Source of the DNA: Larkinella sp. C7
GTDB taxonomy: Bacteria > Bacteroidota > Bacteroidia > Cytophagales > Spirosomataceae
Length of the DNA stretch: 64,000 nt
Direction: 5' to 3'
Assembly (NCBI RefSeq): GCF_006149005.1
Contig: NZ_VBSL01000004.1
Coordinates: 310,001 to 374,000 of the forward strand
In this document: piece by piece, positions 1 to 10,100 of the stretch
Layout: the number at the start of each line of letters is the position of its first letter
Numbering within the stretch: position 1 is the stretch's first letter
Position numbers and translations under genes: made by a program
Notes under the pieces: model-generated
Databases searched by the model: none
Told to the model about the DNA's origin: nothing
The model's input: only the letters and a program-made list of their open reading frames with translations

Positions 1-377
1 AAAATCCCGTCAAGGGTGCCATTCTCGATGATCCGGCCGGGTTGAATATGTTCGACTATCTTCAGAAAATGGAGTATCCCGATGACGAACAATACCTCGT
101 ACCGTTCGGGAAAGATTCCACGGTTTGGCGGGCGATGTCGGCTCACAACCAGGTCACGCCCGCCAGTCCGCCCATGCTGATTTACACCGGCAGCCGGACG
201 TATCCGAGCATTGCCAATAGTACCCGGAAATTCCACCAGCGTCTTCAGGAACTGGGCGTAAAACACGAATACACGGTTCTGCCGGGTAAAAAACACGTTG
301 GGATGGTGACCCAGCTCTTCTGGCAAAATAACCTCATTTACCAGGAATTACGGAAGTTCGTCGGCGCAAAATCGTAG
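1..377 (+). CDS. Alpha/beta hydrolase, C-terminal fragment (5' end outside window)
   Basis: This is the last ~125 residues of a hydrolase; the reading frame is open to the left edge, so the start lies outside the window. The segment has the look of the C-terminal third of a small alpha/beta-hydrolase of the esterase/dienelactone type: the stretch PPMLIYTGSRTYPSI fits the strand carrying the acid residue region, and GKKHVGMVTQLFW fits the catalytic-His loop (GxxH). No nucleophile elbow is visible because it would lie upstream. The stop codon TAG sits in one arm of a small inverted repeat that also contains the stop of the convergent gene. Substrate cannot be told. Family assignment is moderate, coding status is strong. 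Confidence 0.7.
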   Translation, partial: NPVKGAILDDPAGLNMFDYLQKMEYPDDEQYLVPFGKDSTVWRAMSAHNQVTPASPPMLIYTGSRTYPSIANSTRKFHQRLQELGVKHEYTVLPGKKHVGMVTQLFWQNNLIYQELRKFVGAKS

Positions 378-400
378 GGAAAACACGAAAATTGTCCCTA
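375..400. terminator. Small inverted repeat between convergent stops
   Basis: TAGGGA at 375-380 and TCCCTA at 395-400 form a 6-bp stem. The plus-strand stop TAG (375-377) and the minus-strand stop (398-400) both lie inside the arms, so the two convergent genes end within one small hairpin. The stem is short and there is no strong T-run, so its function as a terminator is only possible. Confidence 0.3.
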
Positions 401-1669
401 GGCTTCGACGTTTTTCTTCACCACCGCCATCGTTTCTTTTTGCCGCTGATTGACAAACTGCTTGCCTTTCAGGGCCTTCGCTTTGGCGGCTTTCGGATCT
501 TTGGCCATTGCCAGAACCGCCGGAACAATCCCCGCAACGTCTTTGGGTGTATCCAGATCAAAAAGCCAGTCGCCCAGACCAATATCGCGCCACATGGCCC
601 CTTTGCTGGTCTGTTCTTCAAACCGGCAGACGATGGCCGGAATGCCCAGCGCGATGCACATGATGGGCGAGTGCATTTCGATGCCGAACAAGCCCGCCGA
701 GCGAATATAGGTGCTGACGGCTTCGTCGGTGAGCCAGTAATGATCGCGCCAGACGACTTTGGATTTTACATCCTCCGGGAGCGGATCATACAGCATTTCC
801 TTGCCAATCCGAACCTGCGTTTCGTTTTCCGGCACCAGCAATACCTTCATTGGCGTCTGGCGAACGACGGCAATGATGGCTTCCCGAATCGGCTTGTTAT
901 CCTGCTCCTTCATCAGCTCATTCCGGGCGTGCTTGGCCTCATTGACGGTTTGTTTTTTGGCTGGCAGTTCCCACCAGGGCGAAAACCGCAGTTGCGGAAT
1001 CGCACACAGAAATTTGCCGGTTTCGAGGCCGTGTTTCTTCAAAAAAGCGTCGGCGGCTTTATCGTCCCGAATATCCACGGCAAATGCACCGTCGGGGCAG
1101 AACTCCATAATCGGACAGGCAACGCCCTTGGACTTCGCAAATTCCATCGAAACCGAATCCCGGAAATAGGCAAACCGGGCTTTGGTGAGCAACTCGACAT
1201 CCGCCGGATTAAACTTCCAGCGGTCTTCAGGAAAGCCGTATACGCCGGGCCAGGTGATGCCGTAGATGCCGTACGGTTTTCCGGTTTCCCGCCATTGTTC
1301 AATTTCTTTTCGACCCACCAGCGACGGCCCGGAGCCATGCAGCAGAAAACCGCACTCGGCCAGAGCCGCCTTCTTTTCGTCTGCAGTTTTCAGGATAACC
1401 AGTTTGGGAAACCGTTTCATCAGCATTTCTTCCACGCCGTTGCCCACATTAGATGGCCACAAACGAACTTCGACATCCGGCAGGTACTTTTCCAGCAACG
1501 TCAGAACGCCGGGCGTATGGGCAATGTCGCCGATGTTTTCAGTCTGCCACGAGGAGCGGAGAATGATGGATTTTTTAGCGGGGAATGTCGCGTTGGCGAG
1601 GGATGGAACACTGAGTAACAACCCGATCAGCGACGGTGTATGCTTCAGGAATTCTCTGCGGTTTGGCAT
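398..1669 (-). CDS. Exported polysaccharide pyruvyl transferase family protein, paralog 1
   Basis: A 423-residue protein of the polysaccharide pyruvyl transferase fold (PF04230-like). It begins with NRREFLK and a hydrophobic stretch ending ANA, a twin-arginine-like export signal. The N-terminal Rossmann half carries the family NIGD motif (residues 45-48), followed by a LLHGSGPSL segment and YFRDSVS; the C-terminal half carries EMHSPIMCIALGIP, matching the family H-x-x-I ... G-x-P signature. The tail is Lys/Ala rich. The frame is open further upstream into the next gene, but the ATG at 1669 is chosen because it places the signal peptide at the N-terminus. It is the last of four tandem paralogs downstream of a SusC/SusD pair. 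Classical members use phosphoenolpyruvate in the cytoplasm, so an exported version may do something else; donor and acceptor are unknown. Confidence 0.85.
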   Translation of the reverse strand: MPNRREFLKHTPSLIGLLLSVPSLANATFPAKKSIILRSSWQTENIGDIAHTPGVLTLLEKYLPDVEVRLWPSNVGNGVEEMLMKRFPKLVILKTADEKKAALAECGFLLHGSGPSLVGRKEIEQWRETGKPYGIYGITWPGVYGFPEDRWKFNPADVELLTKARFAYFRDSVSMEFAKSKGVACPIMEFCPDGAFAVDIRDDKAADAFLKKHGLETGKFLCAIPQLRFSPWWELPAKKQTVNEAKHARNELMKEQDNKPIREAIIAVVRQTPMKVLLVPENETQVRIGKEMLYDPLPEDVKSKVVWRDHYWLTDEAVSTYIRSAGLFGIEMHSPIMCIALGIPAIVCRFEEQTSKGAMWRDIGLGDWLFDLDTPKDVAGIVPAVLAMAKDPKAAKAKALKGKQFVNQRQKETMAVVKKNVEA

Positions 1670-1745
1670 GGGTACTCGTTTGGATGTTATAGGAGTGAGC
1701 CCCGGGTTGTCCCCGGGGAAAAGCCCGGCGGGCTTGGTGAAATGG

Positions 1746-3014
1746 CTAGACCGCCAGCGTTTTGCCCACGATTGCCATCGTTTCGCGCTGGCGTTTTTCA
1801 ACGAAAGTCCGGGCTTTTGCGGCTTTGGCTTTTGCGGTTTTGGGGTCTTTGGCCATCGCCAGAACCGTCGGAACGATGCGGGCCACTTCAGCGGGTTTGT
1901 CCATATCGAACAGCCAGTCGCCCAGGCCAATATCCCGCCACATGATGCCTTTGCTGGTTTGTTCGTCGAACCGGCAGACGATGGCCGGAACGCCGTTGCC
2001 GACGCACATGATGGGTGAGTGCATTTCGAGCCCGAACAAACCCGCCGACCGCAGGTAGGTACTGATGGCCTCACCGGTGAGCCAGTAGCGATCCCGCCAG
2101 ACGACTTTTGCTTTGACTTCGGCGGGGAGTGGATCATACAGCATTTCTTTGCCAATCGCCACCTGCGTTTCGTCTTCCGGACAGATCAGGATTTTCATTG
2201 GCGTTTGCCGAACGACCGCGCTGATGGCTTCGCGGAGTACGGCGTGATCGTGTTCTTTCATTTCCTCATTCCGGGTGTGCTTGAACTCGTCAAACGCGGC
2301 TTTTTTAGCGGGGATTTTCCAGTAGGGCGTATACCGCAGTCGGGGAATGACGCACATGAATTTACCGGTTTCCAGCTGATGCGCTTTGAGAAAAGCCTCC
2401 GCCGACGCATCATCCCGCAGATCGACCGCAAAAGCCGCATCCGGACCATATTCCATGATGGGGCAGGTAATTCCTTTTTCTTTCGCAAACTTGAGCGAGG
2501 CCGAATCCCGGAAAAAGATAAACTGCGCTTTACTGATCAGTTCCACTTCAGCCGCCGAGGTGGCGTTGGATGCCAGTGGCGTTGGGAAAACGCCGTGCAG
2601 CGAAATCCCGTAGATGCCGAACGGTTTGCCGGTTTCCCGGTGCCATCGATCCACGTCTTTCCGGGCCACCAGCGAAGACCCGGAACTGTGCAGCAGAAAA
2701 TCGCAGTCGTTGAAAGCCGCCGAAATCTTTTCCGGGCCTTTCAGGATGATTACTTTTGGAAAGCGCTTCCGGATGAGTGCTTCCACGCCGTTGCCAATGT
2801 CCGACGGCCAGAGTTGAATCGTGACGTCGGGCAGGTATCGTTCCAGCAGGGTGAGGATGCCCGGCGTGTGTCCGATGTCGCCGATGTTGACGGTTTGCCA
2901 GGCGGAACGCAGCAGAATGGTTTTTTTTGCGGCTTTTTGGGCCAGCGCCGGAACGCTCATCAGCAGGCCGATGAGGGCGGTTGTTTGTTGAAGAAAAGAT
3001 CGACGGTTTTGCAT
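1746..3014 (-). CDS. Exported polysaccharide pyruvyl transferase family protein, paralog 2
   Basis: A 422-residue paralog of its neighbours. N-terminus MQNRRSFLQQ plus a hydrophobic segment ending PALAQ gives a plausible export signal with a twin-arginine-like motif and a cleavage site after Ala25/Gln26. NIGD is at residues 43-46; FFRDSAS and EMHSPIMCVGNGVPAIV follow in the same order as in paralog 1. The C-terminus repeats the DPKTAKAKAAKAR pattern seen in all copies except the more diverged paralog 4. A gap of about 75 bp separates it from paralog 1 and 64 bp from paralog 3, so co-transcription is likely. Extensive protein-level identity with paralogs 1 and 3 implies fairly recent tandem duplication. 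Function beyond the fold is not known. Confidence 0.85.
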   Translation of the reverse strand: MQNRRSFLQQTTALIGLLMSVPALAQKAAKKTILLRSAWQTVNIGDIGHTPGILTLLERYLPDVTIQLWPSDIGNGVEALIRKRFPKVIILKGPEKISAAFNDCDFLLHSSGSSLVARKDVDRWHRETGKPFGIYGISLHGVFPTPLASNATSAAEVELISKAQFIFFRDSASLKFAKEKGITCPIMEYGPDAAFAVDLRDDASAEAFLKAHQLETGKFMCVIPRLRYTPYWKIPAKKAAFDEFKHTRNEEMKEHDHAVLREAISAVVRQTPMKILICPEDETQVAIGKEMLYDPLPAEVKAKVVWRDRYWLTGEAISTYLRSAGLFGLEMHSPIMCVGNGVPAIVCRFDEQTSKGIMWRDIGLGDWLFDMDKPAEVARIVPTVLAMAKDPKTAKAKAAKARTFVEKRQRETMAIVGKTLAV

Positions 3015-3078
3015 GAATGCAACGGTTTAGAATATCATTGAAGCGGTTGGAGCCGCAACCCCCGGATTGCACCTGGAG

Positions 3079-4365
3079 CTAGCCAATCAGGGTTGTCTTT
3101 AAAATTGCCATCGTTTCGCGCTGGCGTTTTTCAACAAAAAGCCGGGCCTTTGCGGCCTTCGCCTTCGCGGCTTTCGGGTCTTTGGCCATGGCCAGAACCG
3201 CCGGAACAACCCGGGCCACTTCCTCGGGTTTGTCCATGTCGAACAGCCAGTCGCCCAGACCAATATCCCGCCACATGATGCCCTTGCTGGTTTGTTCGGC
3301 AAAGCGGCAGACAATGGCCGGAATGCCGTGGCCGATGCACATGATGGGCGAGTGCATTTCGAGCCCGAACAAACCCGCCGACAACAGATAGGTGCTGAGT
3401 GCTTCGTCGGTGAGCCAATACCGGTCGCGCCACACCACGTTTTTCTTTACATCATCCGGCAGTTTGTCGAGCAAAATTTCCTTGCCCAGCTTGACCTGCG
3501 TTTCGTCTTCCGGAACAATCAGGATTTTCAACCCGGTCTGGCGCACCACGGCGATCATTGCTTCCCGCAGGGGGGCGTTGTCCTGCTCCTTCATCTGTTG
3601 ATTGATCGCGTTTCTTTCCGCATCGAAGGGCGTTTTTTTGGCGGGAATTTCCCAGTAGGGCGTAAACCGGGTGCGCGGAATCACGCACAGAAATTTACCT
3701 GCTTCCAATCCGTGTTTCGACAGAAAGGCGGTGGCGGCCTGGTCATTCCGGAAGTCCACGGCGAAGGCACCATCCGGGCAAAAGGCCATCGTTGGGCTTT
3801 TGATCCCGATTTCTTTCGCTACCTCCAGCGAAACAGAATCCCGGAAAAACGCGAATCGGGCATGGTTTAACAACTCGACGTCCAGCGGATTGACCTTGCT
3901 GGCCGCCGGGCCGGGCGCGTAAACGCCGGGGAAGGTGATGCCGTAAATCCCGAACGGTTTGCCGGTTTCCCGGTGCCAGCGTTCCACATCCTTGCGGGCG
4001 ACGAGCGACGGCCCGGAACCGTGTAGCAGAAAGTCACATTCTTTCAGGGTAGCCGCAATCTCTTCCGGTGTCTGGACAATGGAAACCCTGGGAAACCGGC
4101 GTTTGAGCAACTCCTCAACGCCATTGCCAACACTGCTCGGCCAGAGCCGGATGCTGGCGTCGGGCAGGTATTTTTCCAGCAGCGAGAGGACGCCGGGCGT
4201 GTGCCCGATGTCGCCGATGTTGACTGTTTGCCACGACGACCGCAGCACAATGGCGGGAGCTTTTTTGCCGGAAATGCCTTTTATCGAGGCCAGGAGTGAA
4301 GCGGTTGCCAGGGCCGCACTTTTCAGGAAAATGCGTCGGTTGGAATACGTTGAATCAGGTGTCAT
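3079..4365 (-). CDS. Exported polysaccharide pyruvyl transferase family protein, paralog 3
   Basis: A 428-residue paralog. The start carries NRRIFLKSAALATASLLAS, a twin-arginine-like signal preceded by a short polar leader. NIGD lies at residues 49-52; FFRDSVSLEVAKE and EMHSPIMCIGHGIPAIVCRF match the other copies. The gene starts one base after the end of the neighbouring paralog 4 (its start codon ends at 4365, paralog 4 stops at 4367), so translational coupling is likely. Charged segments in the middle (MKEQDNAPLREAMIAVV) are conserved in copies 1-3. No transmembrane helix other than the signal is visible. Role as for its neighbours: an extracytoplasmic protein of glycan-modifying fold, substrate unknown. 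Confidence 0.85.
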   Translation of the reverse strand: MTPDSTYSNRRIFLKSAALATASLLASIKGISGKKAPAIVLRSSWQTVNIGDIGHTPGVLSLLEKYLPDASIRLWPSSVGNGVEELLKRRFPRVSIVQTPEEIAATLKECDFLLHGSGPSLVARKDVERWHRETGKPFGIYGITFPGVYAPGPAASKVNPLDVELLNHARFAFFRDSVSLEVAKEIGIKSPTMAFCPDGAFAVDFRNDQAATAFLSKHGLEAGKFLCVIPRTRFTPYWEIPAKKTPFDAERNAINQQMKEQDNAPLREAMIAVVRQTGLKILIVPEDETQVKLGKEILLDKLPDDVKKNVVWRDRYWLTDEALSTYLLSAGLFGLEMHSPIMCIGHGIPAIVCRFAEQTSKGIMWRDIGLGDWLFDMDKPEEVARVVPAVLAMAKDPKAAKAKAAKARLFVEKRQRETMAILKTTLIG

Positions 4366-4366
4366 A

Positions 4367-5713
4367 CTATTTGGTGCTTGGTAAACCCACGATTTTGCGG
4401 ACAGCCATCATGCTTTCGGACTGACGTTTTTGCACGAACGCCATCGCCTTTTGGGCCTTGGCTTTGGCCGCCGGATAGTCGCGGTGAATTTTAGAGAGCT
4501 GGTCGATCCAGGCCGAAGCCGGGCTTTCGTCCACTTCAAACAGCCACTCAGGCAAGCCGATGTCGCGAAACATCCAGCCTTTTCGACCGTGGAAATGGGA
4601 GCGAACGTGAACCACCGGTTTGCCGAGGGCCAGGCCCATAATCAGCGAGTGCGGTTCCATCCCAATCAGAGAATGAGCGCGGGCATAAACCGACATGGCT
4701 TCATCGGCATTCCAGAAGGTGTCGCGCAAAACGACTTTCTGCCGGGTGGTCGCGTCCAGTTGATCGTACAGGTGGTTTTTTGCCTGCGGCATTTCTTTAT
4801 CTACTTCCGGGGCCAGCAGCACTTTATAGCCGGTTTCCTTGACCCAGTGTGTAATGACCTCCCTGATTTTAGCCATCCGGGTGCGGTCCTGCTCCTGTTG
4901 CTCAGGCGTCGGTTTCGTGGGATTCAGTAAATTTCCTTCCCCTTTTTCGTTGAAATGGGGTGTGTTGGTTCGGATAATCACCACCAGAAATTTGCCATCT
5001 TCCAGACCCGCCTGTGTCAGATACGCCAGCCCTTTGCGTTCATCCCGGATATCGATTCCAAAACAGCCGTCCGGGGCAAATTCGAGGATGGACGGATGGA
5101 AGGTTTCGGCTTTCAGGAAGTTGAGCGATTCGTTGTCGCGGGCGTACAGAAAAGCCGCCCGGTTCAGAATATCCCGAAAAAAATACTGCGAGGGCGGGGC
5201 GAATTTATCGAACGACTGTCCATAAATACCGAACGGAATCCCCTTGTCGTAACAGTAGTAAAACGGTGTCAGCACCCTGATTGGGCCGCCCCATTCGTAG
5301 TTATACAAGCCGTAATTAAAGGATTGGCTCGAATTATGAATAAGCAGATCCGTCTGGTCGAAAGCCGCTTTCAGCTCGTCCGAAAGCTGGTCTCCTGTAT
5401 AAAAATTACCCCGCACAATTTTGACTTTCGGGAAATTTTGGGTCACCAGTTTTTCGGTTTCGGGCCGGGGTTCGGCGTGCCAGAGGAGCAGTTGCGCTTC
5501 CGGAATATGGCGTTCGAGGAGCCTTAACGTGCCAGGCGTGTGACCTTGATCGCCGATGTTGGCATCCCGCCACGAGGAGCGCAGCATGATGGTCGGCGTC
5601 TTCTTCGGAACGAAAGAATGCGGAACCGGGTGTTGGGTTCCCATCGGTGGCAGGGCAGCGGTGGCCACCGATAGGCTGGTTGCTTTCAGAAAGTCTCTTC
5701 GACTGCGCATCAT
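4367..5713 (-). CDS. Exported polysaccharide pyruvyl transferase family protein, paralog 4 (divergent)
   Basis: A 448-residue member, the most divergent of the four and the first after SusD. It starts MMRSRRDFLKATSLSV, the best twin-arginine motif in the set (SRRDFLK). NIGD is at residues 52-55, then YARDNESLNFL in place of FFRDSVS, and GMEPHSLIMGLALGKPVVHVRS in place of EMHSPIM, keeping His and the G-x-P turn. It contains an insert with aromatic residues (YNYEWGGPIRVLTPFYYCYD) absent from the other copies. Only 15 bp separate its start from the SusD stop. The likely history is an older member adjacent to SusD, with the three more similar copies arising later (inference). Function unknown beyond the fold. 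Confidence 0.85.
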   Translation of the reverse strand: MMRSRRDFLKATSLSVATAALPPMGTQHPVPHSFVPKKTPTIMLRSSWRDANIGDQGHTPGTLRLLERHIPEAQLLLWHAEPRPETEKLVTQNFPKVKIVRGNFYTGDQLSDELKAAFDQTDLLIHNSSQSFNYGLYNYEWGGPIRVLTPFYYCYDKGIPFGIYGQSFDKFAPPSQYFFRDILNRAAFLYARDNESLNFLKAETFHPSILEFAPDGCFGIDIRDERKGLAYLTQAGLEDGKFLVVIIRTNTPHFNEKGEGNLLNPTKPTPEQQEQDRTRMAKIREVITHWVKETGYKVLLAPEVDKEMPQAKNHLYDQLDATTRQKVVLRDTFWNADEAMSVYARAHSLIGMEPHSLIMGLALGKPVVHVRSHFHGRKGWMFRDIGLPEWLFEVDESPASAWIDQLSKIHRDYPAAKAKAQKAMAFVQKRQSESMMAVRKIVGLPSTK

Positions 5714-5728
5714 GTTTGGTTGGTTCGA

Positions 5729-7171
5729 TTAATAGCCGGGATTCTGAACCAGACTCGGATTGGCATCCATATCCACCTGCGGAATGGGCAGCAGAACGTG
5801 GAAAGGCTTGATGACCGGATTCCGGTTGAACGTATTGTCGGCTTTCACGGCCTCGACCAGTTTGCCCGTCCGGATCAGATCGAACCGGCGGTTGTTCTCG
5901 AACGTCAGTTCCAGTCGCCGTTCCAGCAGAACCGCTTCTTTGAATTGCTGGTAGTTGAGGCCCGTCAAGGCCGTCAGGCCCGCCCGGATGCGCACTTTGT
6001 TGATGGCGGCATACGCTTCCGCAGTCGGCCCGTTGTTCACTTCATTGAGGGCTTCGGCCTGCATCAGCAACACATCGGAATACCGCAGGATCGGAATGCT
6101 CGTGCCTTCACCGCCGTTGGTTTTGGCGGTTTTATCCCACAGTTTCTGGAAAGAAACCGCTTTGGTGGGATCAGGATCGGTGATGGAAAGATTGGTCGTC
6201 ACCCCGTTATAGACATACGAGGTGATGAACGTAACCGGCTTTCGTTTGTCGTTTGCGGAATAGGCATTGAACAAACTGGCGCTGACCCGCGCAATGCCCG
6301 CTCCGCCACTGGGGTAAATCAGGGCCGCCCGGACGCCAAAACCGCGCCCAATGTTGTGGCCACGCACATCGGTCAGATACTGTACTTCAAAGATATTCTC
6401 CTTGCCACCCCGCGCCGTGAGCGCAAACGCGTCGGCATAGTTGTCATACAGTGCATAAACGCCTTGGTCGATTACTTCCTTCGCTTTGGTGGCCGCCTGC
6501 GTCCAGAAAGGCGAACCGGCGGTGGTTCCGGCCCGCCAGAGGTAGAGTTTCGCCAGCATTCCTTTGGCCGCTCCCTGCGTAGCTCGGCCCGACTCGCTGG
6601 CCGGATACGTAACCGGCAAAATGCTCTCGGCTTCTTTCAGATCAGCTTCAATCAGGGCGTAGATGTCGTTCGCCGGTGACCGGGGGAGTTCCAGGCCTTC
6701 CAGCGAGGTAGTTTCTTTGGTTACCAGCGGCACGTCGCCATAGAGCCGCACGAGGTTGAAATAATGCAACGCGCGGAGAAATTTCGCTTCGGCGATATAC
6801 CGTTTTTTCAGTGTTTCATCCATCGCAATACCGGGCAAGCGGTCAATGACGGTATTGGAGCGGTTGATGCCCCGGTAGGCTGGTGAATACAGGCTGACAA
6901 AGGTGTTGGCGGGCGTGATGTCATACCGCCACAACAGCGGCCGGTTGGCGTCGCCCGTCAGAAAGGGAATGGCGTCGTCGGTGGTGGTGATGTCCAGGTT
7001 CGGGTCCAGGTTGCCGATGGCGTTGTAACACGCTCCCAGTGCCGCTTTGGCATCGTCGGCGGTTTTGTAATAGGTGGCATTGGTCAGGTTCGTTACGGGA
7101 GACAGGTCGAGCTGGCTTTCGCAGGCGGTTGCCAATAGGGCCACAACGAGTAGTAAGGTGTTGGTTTTCAT
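5729..7171 (-). CDS. SusD/RagB-family surface glycan-binding lipoprotein
   Basis: A 480-residue SusD homolog. The signal ends LLATAC with Cys17 as the lipidation site, so it is an outer-membrane lipoprotein. The N-terminal region YYKTADDAKAALGACYNAI is the typical SusD TPR start, and the C-terminus runs NRNPVIKPFHVLLPIPQVDMDANPSLVQNPGY, ending in the family signature PIP...NPGY. SusD proteins cap the SusC transporter and help capture ligand at the cell surface. It lies 13 bp downstream of SusC and 15 bp upstream of pyruvyl-transferase paralog 4, so all appear to be one transcript. The ligand is not evident: no glycoside hydrolase is encoded nearby in this unit. Confidence 0.93.
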   Translation of the reverse strand: MKTNTLLLVVALLATACESQLDLSPVTNLTNATYYKTADDAKAALGACYNAIGNLDPNLDITTTDDAIPFLTGDANRPLLWRYDITPANTFVSLYSPAYRGINRSNTVIDRLPGIAMDETLKKRYIAEAKFLRALHYFNLVRLYGDVPLVTKETTSLEGLELPRSPANDIYALIEADLKEAESILPVTYPASESGRATQGAAKGMLAKLYLWRAGTTAGSPFWTQAATKAKEVIDQGVYALYDNYADAFALTARGGKENIFEVQYLTDVRGHNIGRGFGVRAALIYPSGGAGIARVSASLFNAYSANDKRKPVTFITSYVYNGVTTNLSITDPDPTKAVSFQKLWDKTAKTNGGEGTSIPILRYSDVLLMQAEALNEVNNGPTAEAYAAINKVRIRAGLTALTGLNYQQFKEAVLLERRLELTFENNRRFDLIRTGKLVEAVKADNTFNRNPVIKPFHVLLPIPQVDMDANPSLVQNPGY

Positions 7172-7184
7172 AGAGATCTATGCA

Positions 7185-10100
7185 TTAAAATTTCAGGTTC
7201 AGACCTACCAATACGGTTTTTGCGGAGGGGTAGCCGCCATAATCCAGCCCCTGGCTCAGTGACGAACTTCCGTAGCGGTTCACTTCCGGATCATAGCCTG
7301 AATACGAGGTCAGGGTGATAAAATTCTGGGCGGTTACATACACTTTGGCGGAGCCAACCGACAGGCGGTTCAACAGGCTTTTGGGCAGGTTATACCCCAG
7401 CGAAATGTTTTTAAAGCGTAGGTAGGAACCGTCCTCGACGTGCAGCGACGAAAGCAGCCGCGAGCCGCCCCCGGCATTGGCGCGGGGAATGGTGTTGCTC
7501 GGATTGGTGGGCGTCCAGCGGTCCAGCGCCCGGGCCGACTGGTTGTTGCCCCCTGTCAGGTTCAACTGGTCGAAGGTGGCAAAATTCAGGATTTCGTTGC
7601 CGTATGAACCTTGTACAAAAATGTTTAAATCGAAGCCTTTGTAGGAAAAGGTGTTGTTCAGCCCGCCGAAGAAATCCGGGTTGCTGTTGCCGATGATGTC
7701 CCGGTCAGAATCGTTGATCACGCCATCGCCGTTCCGGTCCACATACCGGAGATCACCCGGTTTGGCCGTTTTTTGGGCCGATCCATCCACTTCCGCCTGG
7801 TTCTGGAAAATGCCGTTGGTAACCAGCCCGAAGAAATTGCCCAGTGGACTATCGACCCGCAGCAAAATCGGATTTTGGGTGGTGTTGGAAATGGTGGCAT
7901 CCGAACCCGTTCTGAACTCTTTCCGGCCATCCAGGAACAGGATTTTATTCCGGTTGAAGGAGATATTGAATTCCGACGTCCAGCGAAAACCGCCCTGGTC
8001 TACGTTGATTGTGTTCATCGAAAATTCGAATCCTTTGTTGCGAACACTGCCCAGGTTTTTCAGCGTGGTAGAAAAACCGGATGAAGTAGGGACACCCACG
8101 TTAAAAAGCAGATCAGAGGTTTTTTTGATGTAATAATCGGCCGATACCTGAACGCGGTTATTGAACAATCCAACGTCAAAACCAACGTCAAATTGAGCGT
8201 TTTTTTCCCAGCGTAAATCGGGGTTGCCAATGCCCGCAGTGGCCGATCCGACGTTCAGTGCCCCGCCGATGACGTAAGGGGCCGAGCTGATGTTGGCCAG
8301 ATACTGGTAATTCCCGATTTCCTGATTCCCCGACAGACCGTAGCTGGCCCGCAGTTTGGCATCGGAAATAAACGTGAGGTCTTTCAGCCAGGGTTCATTA
8401 GCGAGTTTCCAGGCGATGGCACCCGACGGAAAGAAACCGAATTTGTTGTTCGGGCCAAAGCGCGACGACCCGTCCCGCCGACCGGTCAGCGTCAGCAGAA
8501 AGCGGTCGTCGAAGCCGTAATTAACCCGCGCCAGATAAGAAATCAGCCGCCAGTCGCTGCTCCCGGAGCGTGGTGCCACCAGCGTCGAACCGGCTGCCAG
8601 GTTGTTGTACGAAGCAAAGTCGTCGGAAAAGGTATTGGCATTGGCCACCACACTTTCGGCTGACAAGCCCTGGATCGTATACCCCAAAACCGCATTCAGG
8701 CTGTGTTTAGGAGCCAGTTGGCGGGTGTAATTCAGGATGTTTTCGTTCAGCCAGTTGACGCTTTGGGAATTGGAAACGGAGGCACTACCGCCCACACTCG
8801 CGCCCAGAACCGCCAGCCGGGTGACGTAGTAATTGTTTTTCGAGCTTTGCAGATCCGTTCCGAAGCTGGTCCGGAAGGTCAGCCCTTCGATGATTTTGTA
8901 ATCCACATAGGCGTTGGCCAGAATGCGGATGAGGGCGGTTTTGTCCGTAAACTCATTGGCGACGGCCAGCGGATTGTCGGCACCCAGTCCGTTCAGGGCA
9001 CCCTGGTTTTTGTAGTAGCTTCCGTCGGCATTCCGCACCGGAAACGTGGGGGAATAATTCAGGGCCGAACTGATGATGCCACTCACGGCCAGGTTGCCGT
9101 CGGTTTCGGTGCGGGGGTTGTTGGTCAGCGTATAGGCCCCCTGCATGGTAACTCCCACTTTCAGGCGCGACGTCAGGTCGTTGTCGAGGTTGGCCCGCAG
9201 CGTGTAGCGTTTGAAATCCGATTTCAGCAGAATACCATCCTGGCCGTAGTAGCCGAAGGACACCGCATACCGGGATTTTTCAGCACCTCCCGAAACCGAG
9301 AGCTGGTGGTTCTGGATGGGCGCATCGCGCATGACGACACTCTGCCAGTCGGTGCCTTCACCCAGGGTTGAAACCAGCGGACGATCCGCCGTGCTGCCGT
9401 CAAAATAGGCCTTGCCGCCGTTGTTGATCTGGGCGTCGTTGACCAGTTCGGCAAACTGGCGGGCGTTGAGCATCGGGAGCTTCCGGCGTACCGACTGGTT
9501 GCCATAATAGCCTTCGTAGCTAATCACCGCCTTGCCGGCCTTGCCGCGTTTGGTCGTGACGAGCACGACGCCATTGGAACCCCGGGAACCATAAATGGCG
9601 GTTGCCGAAGCATCTTTCAGGATTTCGATGGACTCAATGTCGTCGGTGTTGATGGAGTTCAGACCGGTAGTCGGAAAACCGTCGATGACGTAGAGTGGAT
9701 CATTGCCGGCATTGACCGAACCCGAACCCCGAATCCGGATGGTGGAATTTCCGCCGGGCCGGGCCGAATTCGACACCACCTGAACCCCGGCAGCGCGGCC
9801 CTGCATGGCCCGGTCGAGCGACGGAATGGGCGTTGCCTTGATGTTGGCTTCGCCGACTTTGGCCACCGAACCCGTCAGATCCGATTTCTTGACGGTTCCG
9901 TAGCCCACCACGACGACTTCCTCCAGGCTCTTGTTGTCAGTTTTCAACGAAACGTTGAGGCTGGTGCGTTTTTCCACCGCAATTTCCTGCGAAACAAACC
10001 CGACAAAGCTGAAAACCAGCACGGCCGATTCATTGGGAACGACAATCTGGTATTTCCCGTCGCCGTTGGTCGTCGTGCCGCGCGTGGTGCCTTTCACCAG

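Noticed and set aside
392-2018. Long plus-strand ORFs (up to 408 codons) opposite the pyruvyl-transferase-fold genes
   Set aside because: They have no signal, domain or sensible composition, and lie opposite strong coding genes with high GC at third positions; they are shadows.
1670-2155. N-terminal extension of paralog 1 running into paralog 2
   Set aside because: The frame is open but the translated part overlaps the neighbour gene and lacks family features; the signal peptide starts at 1669.
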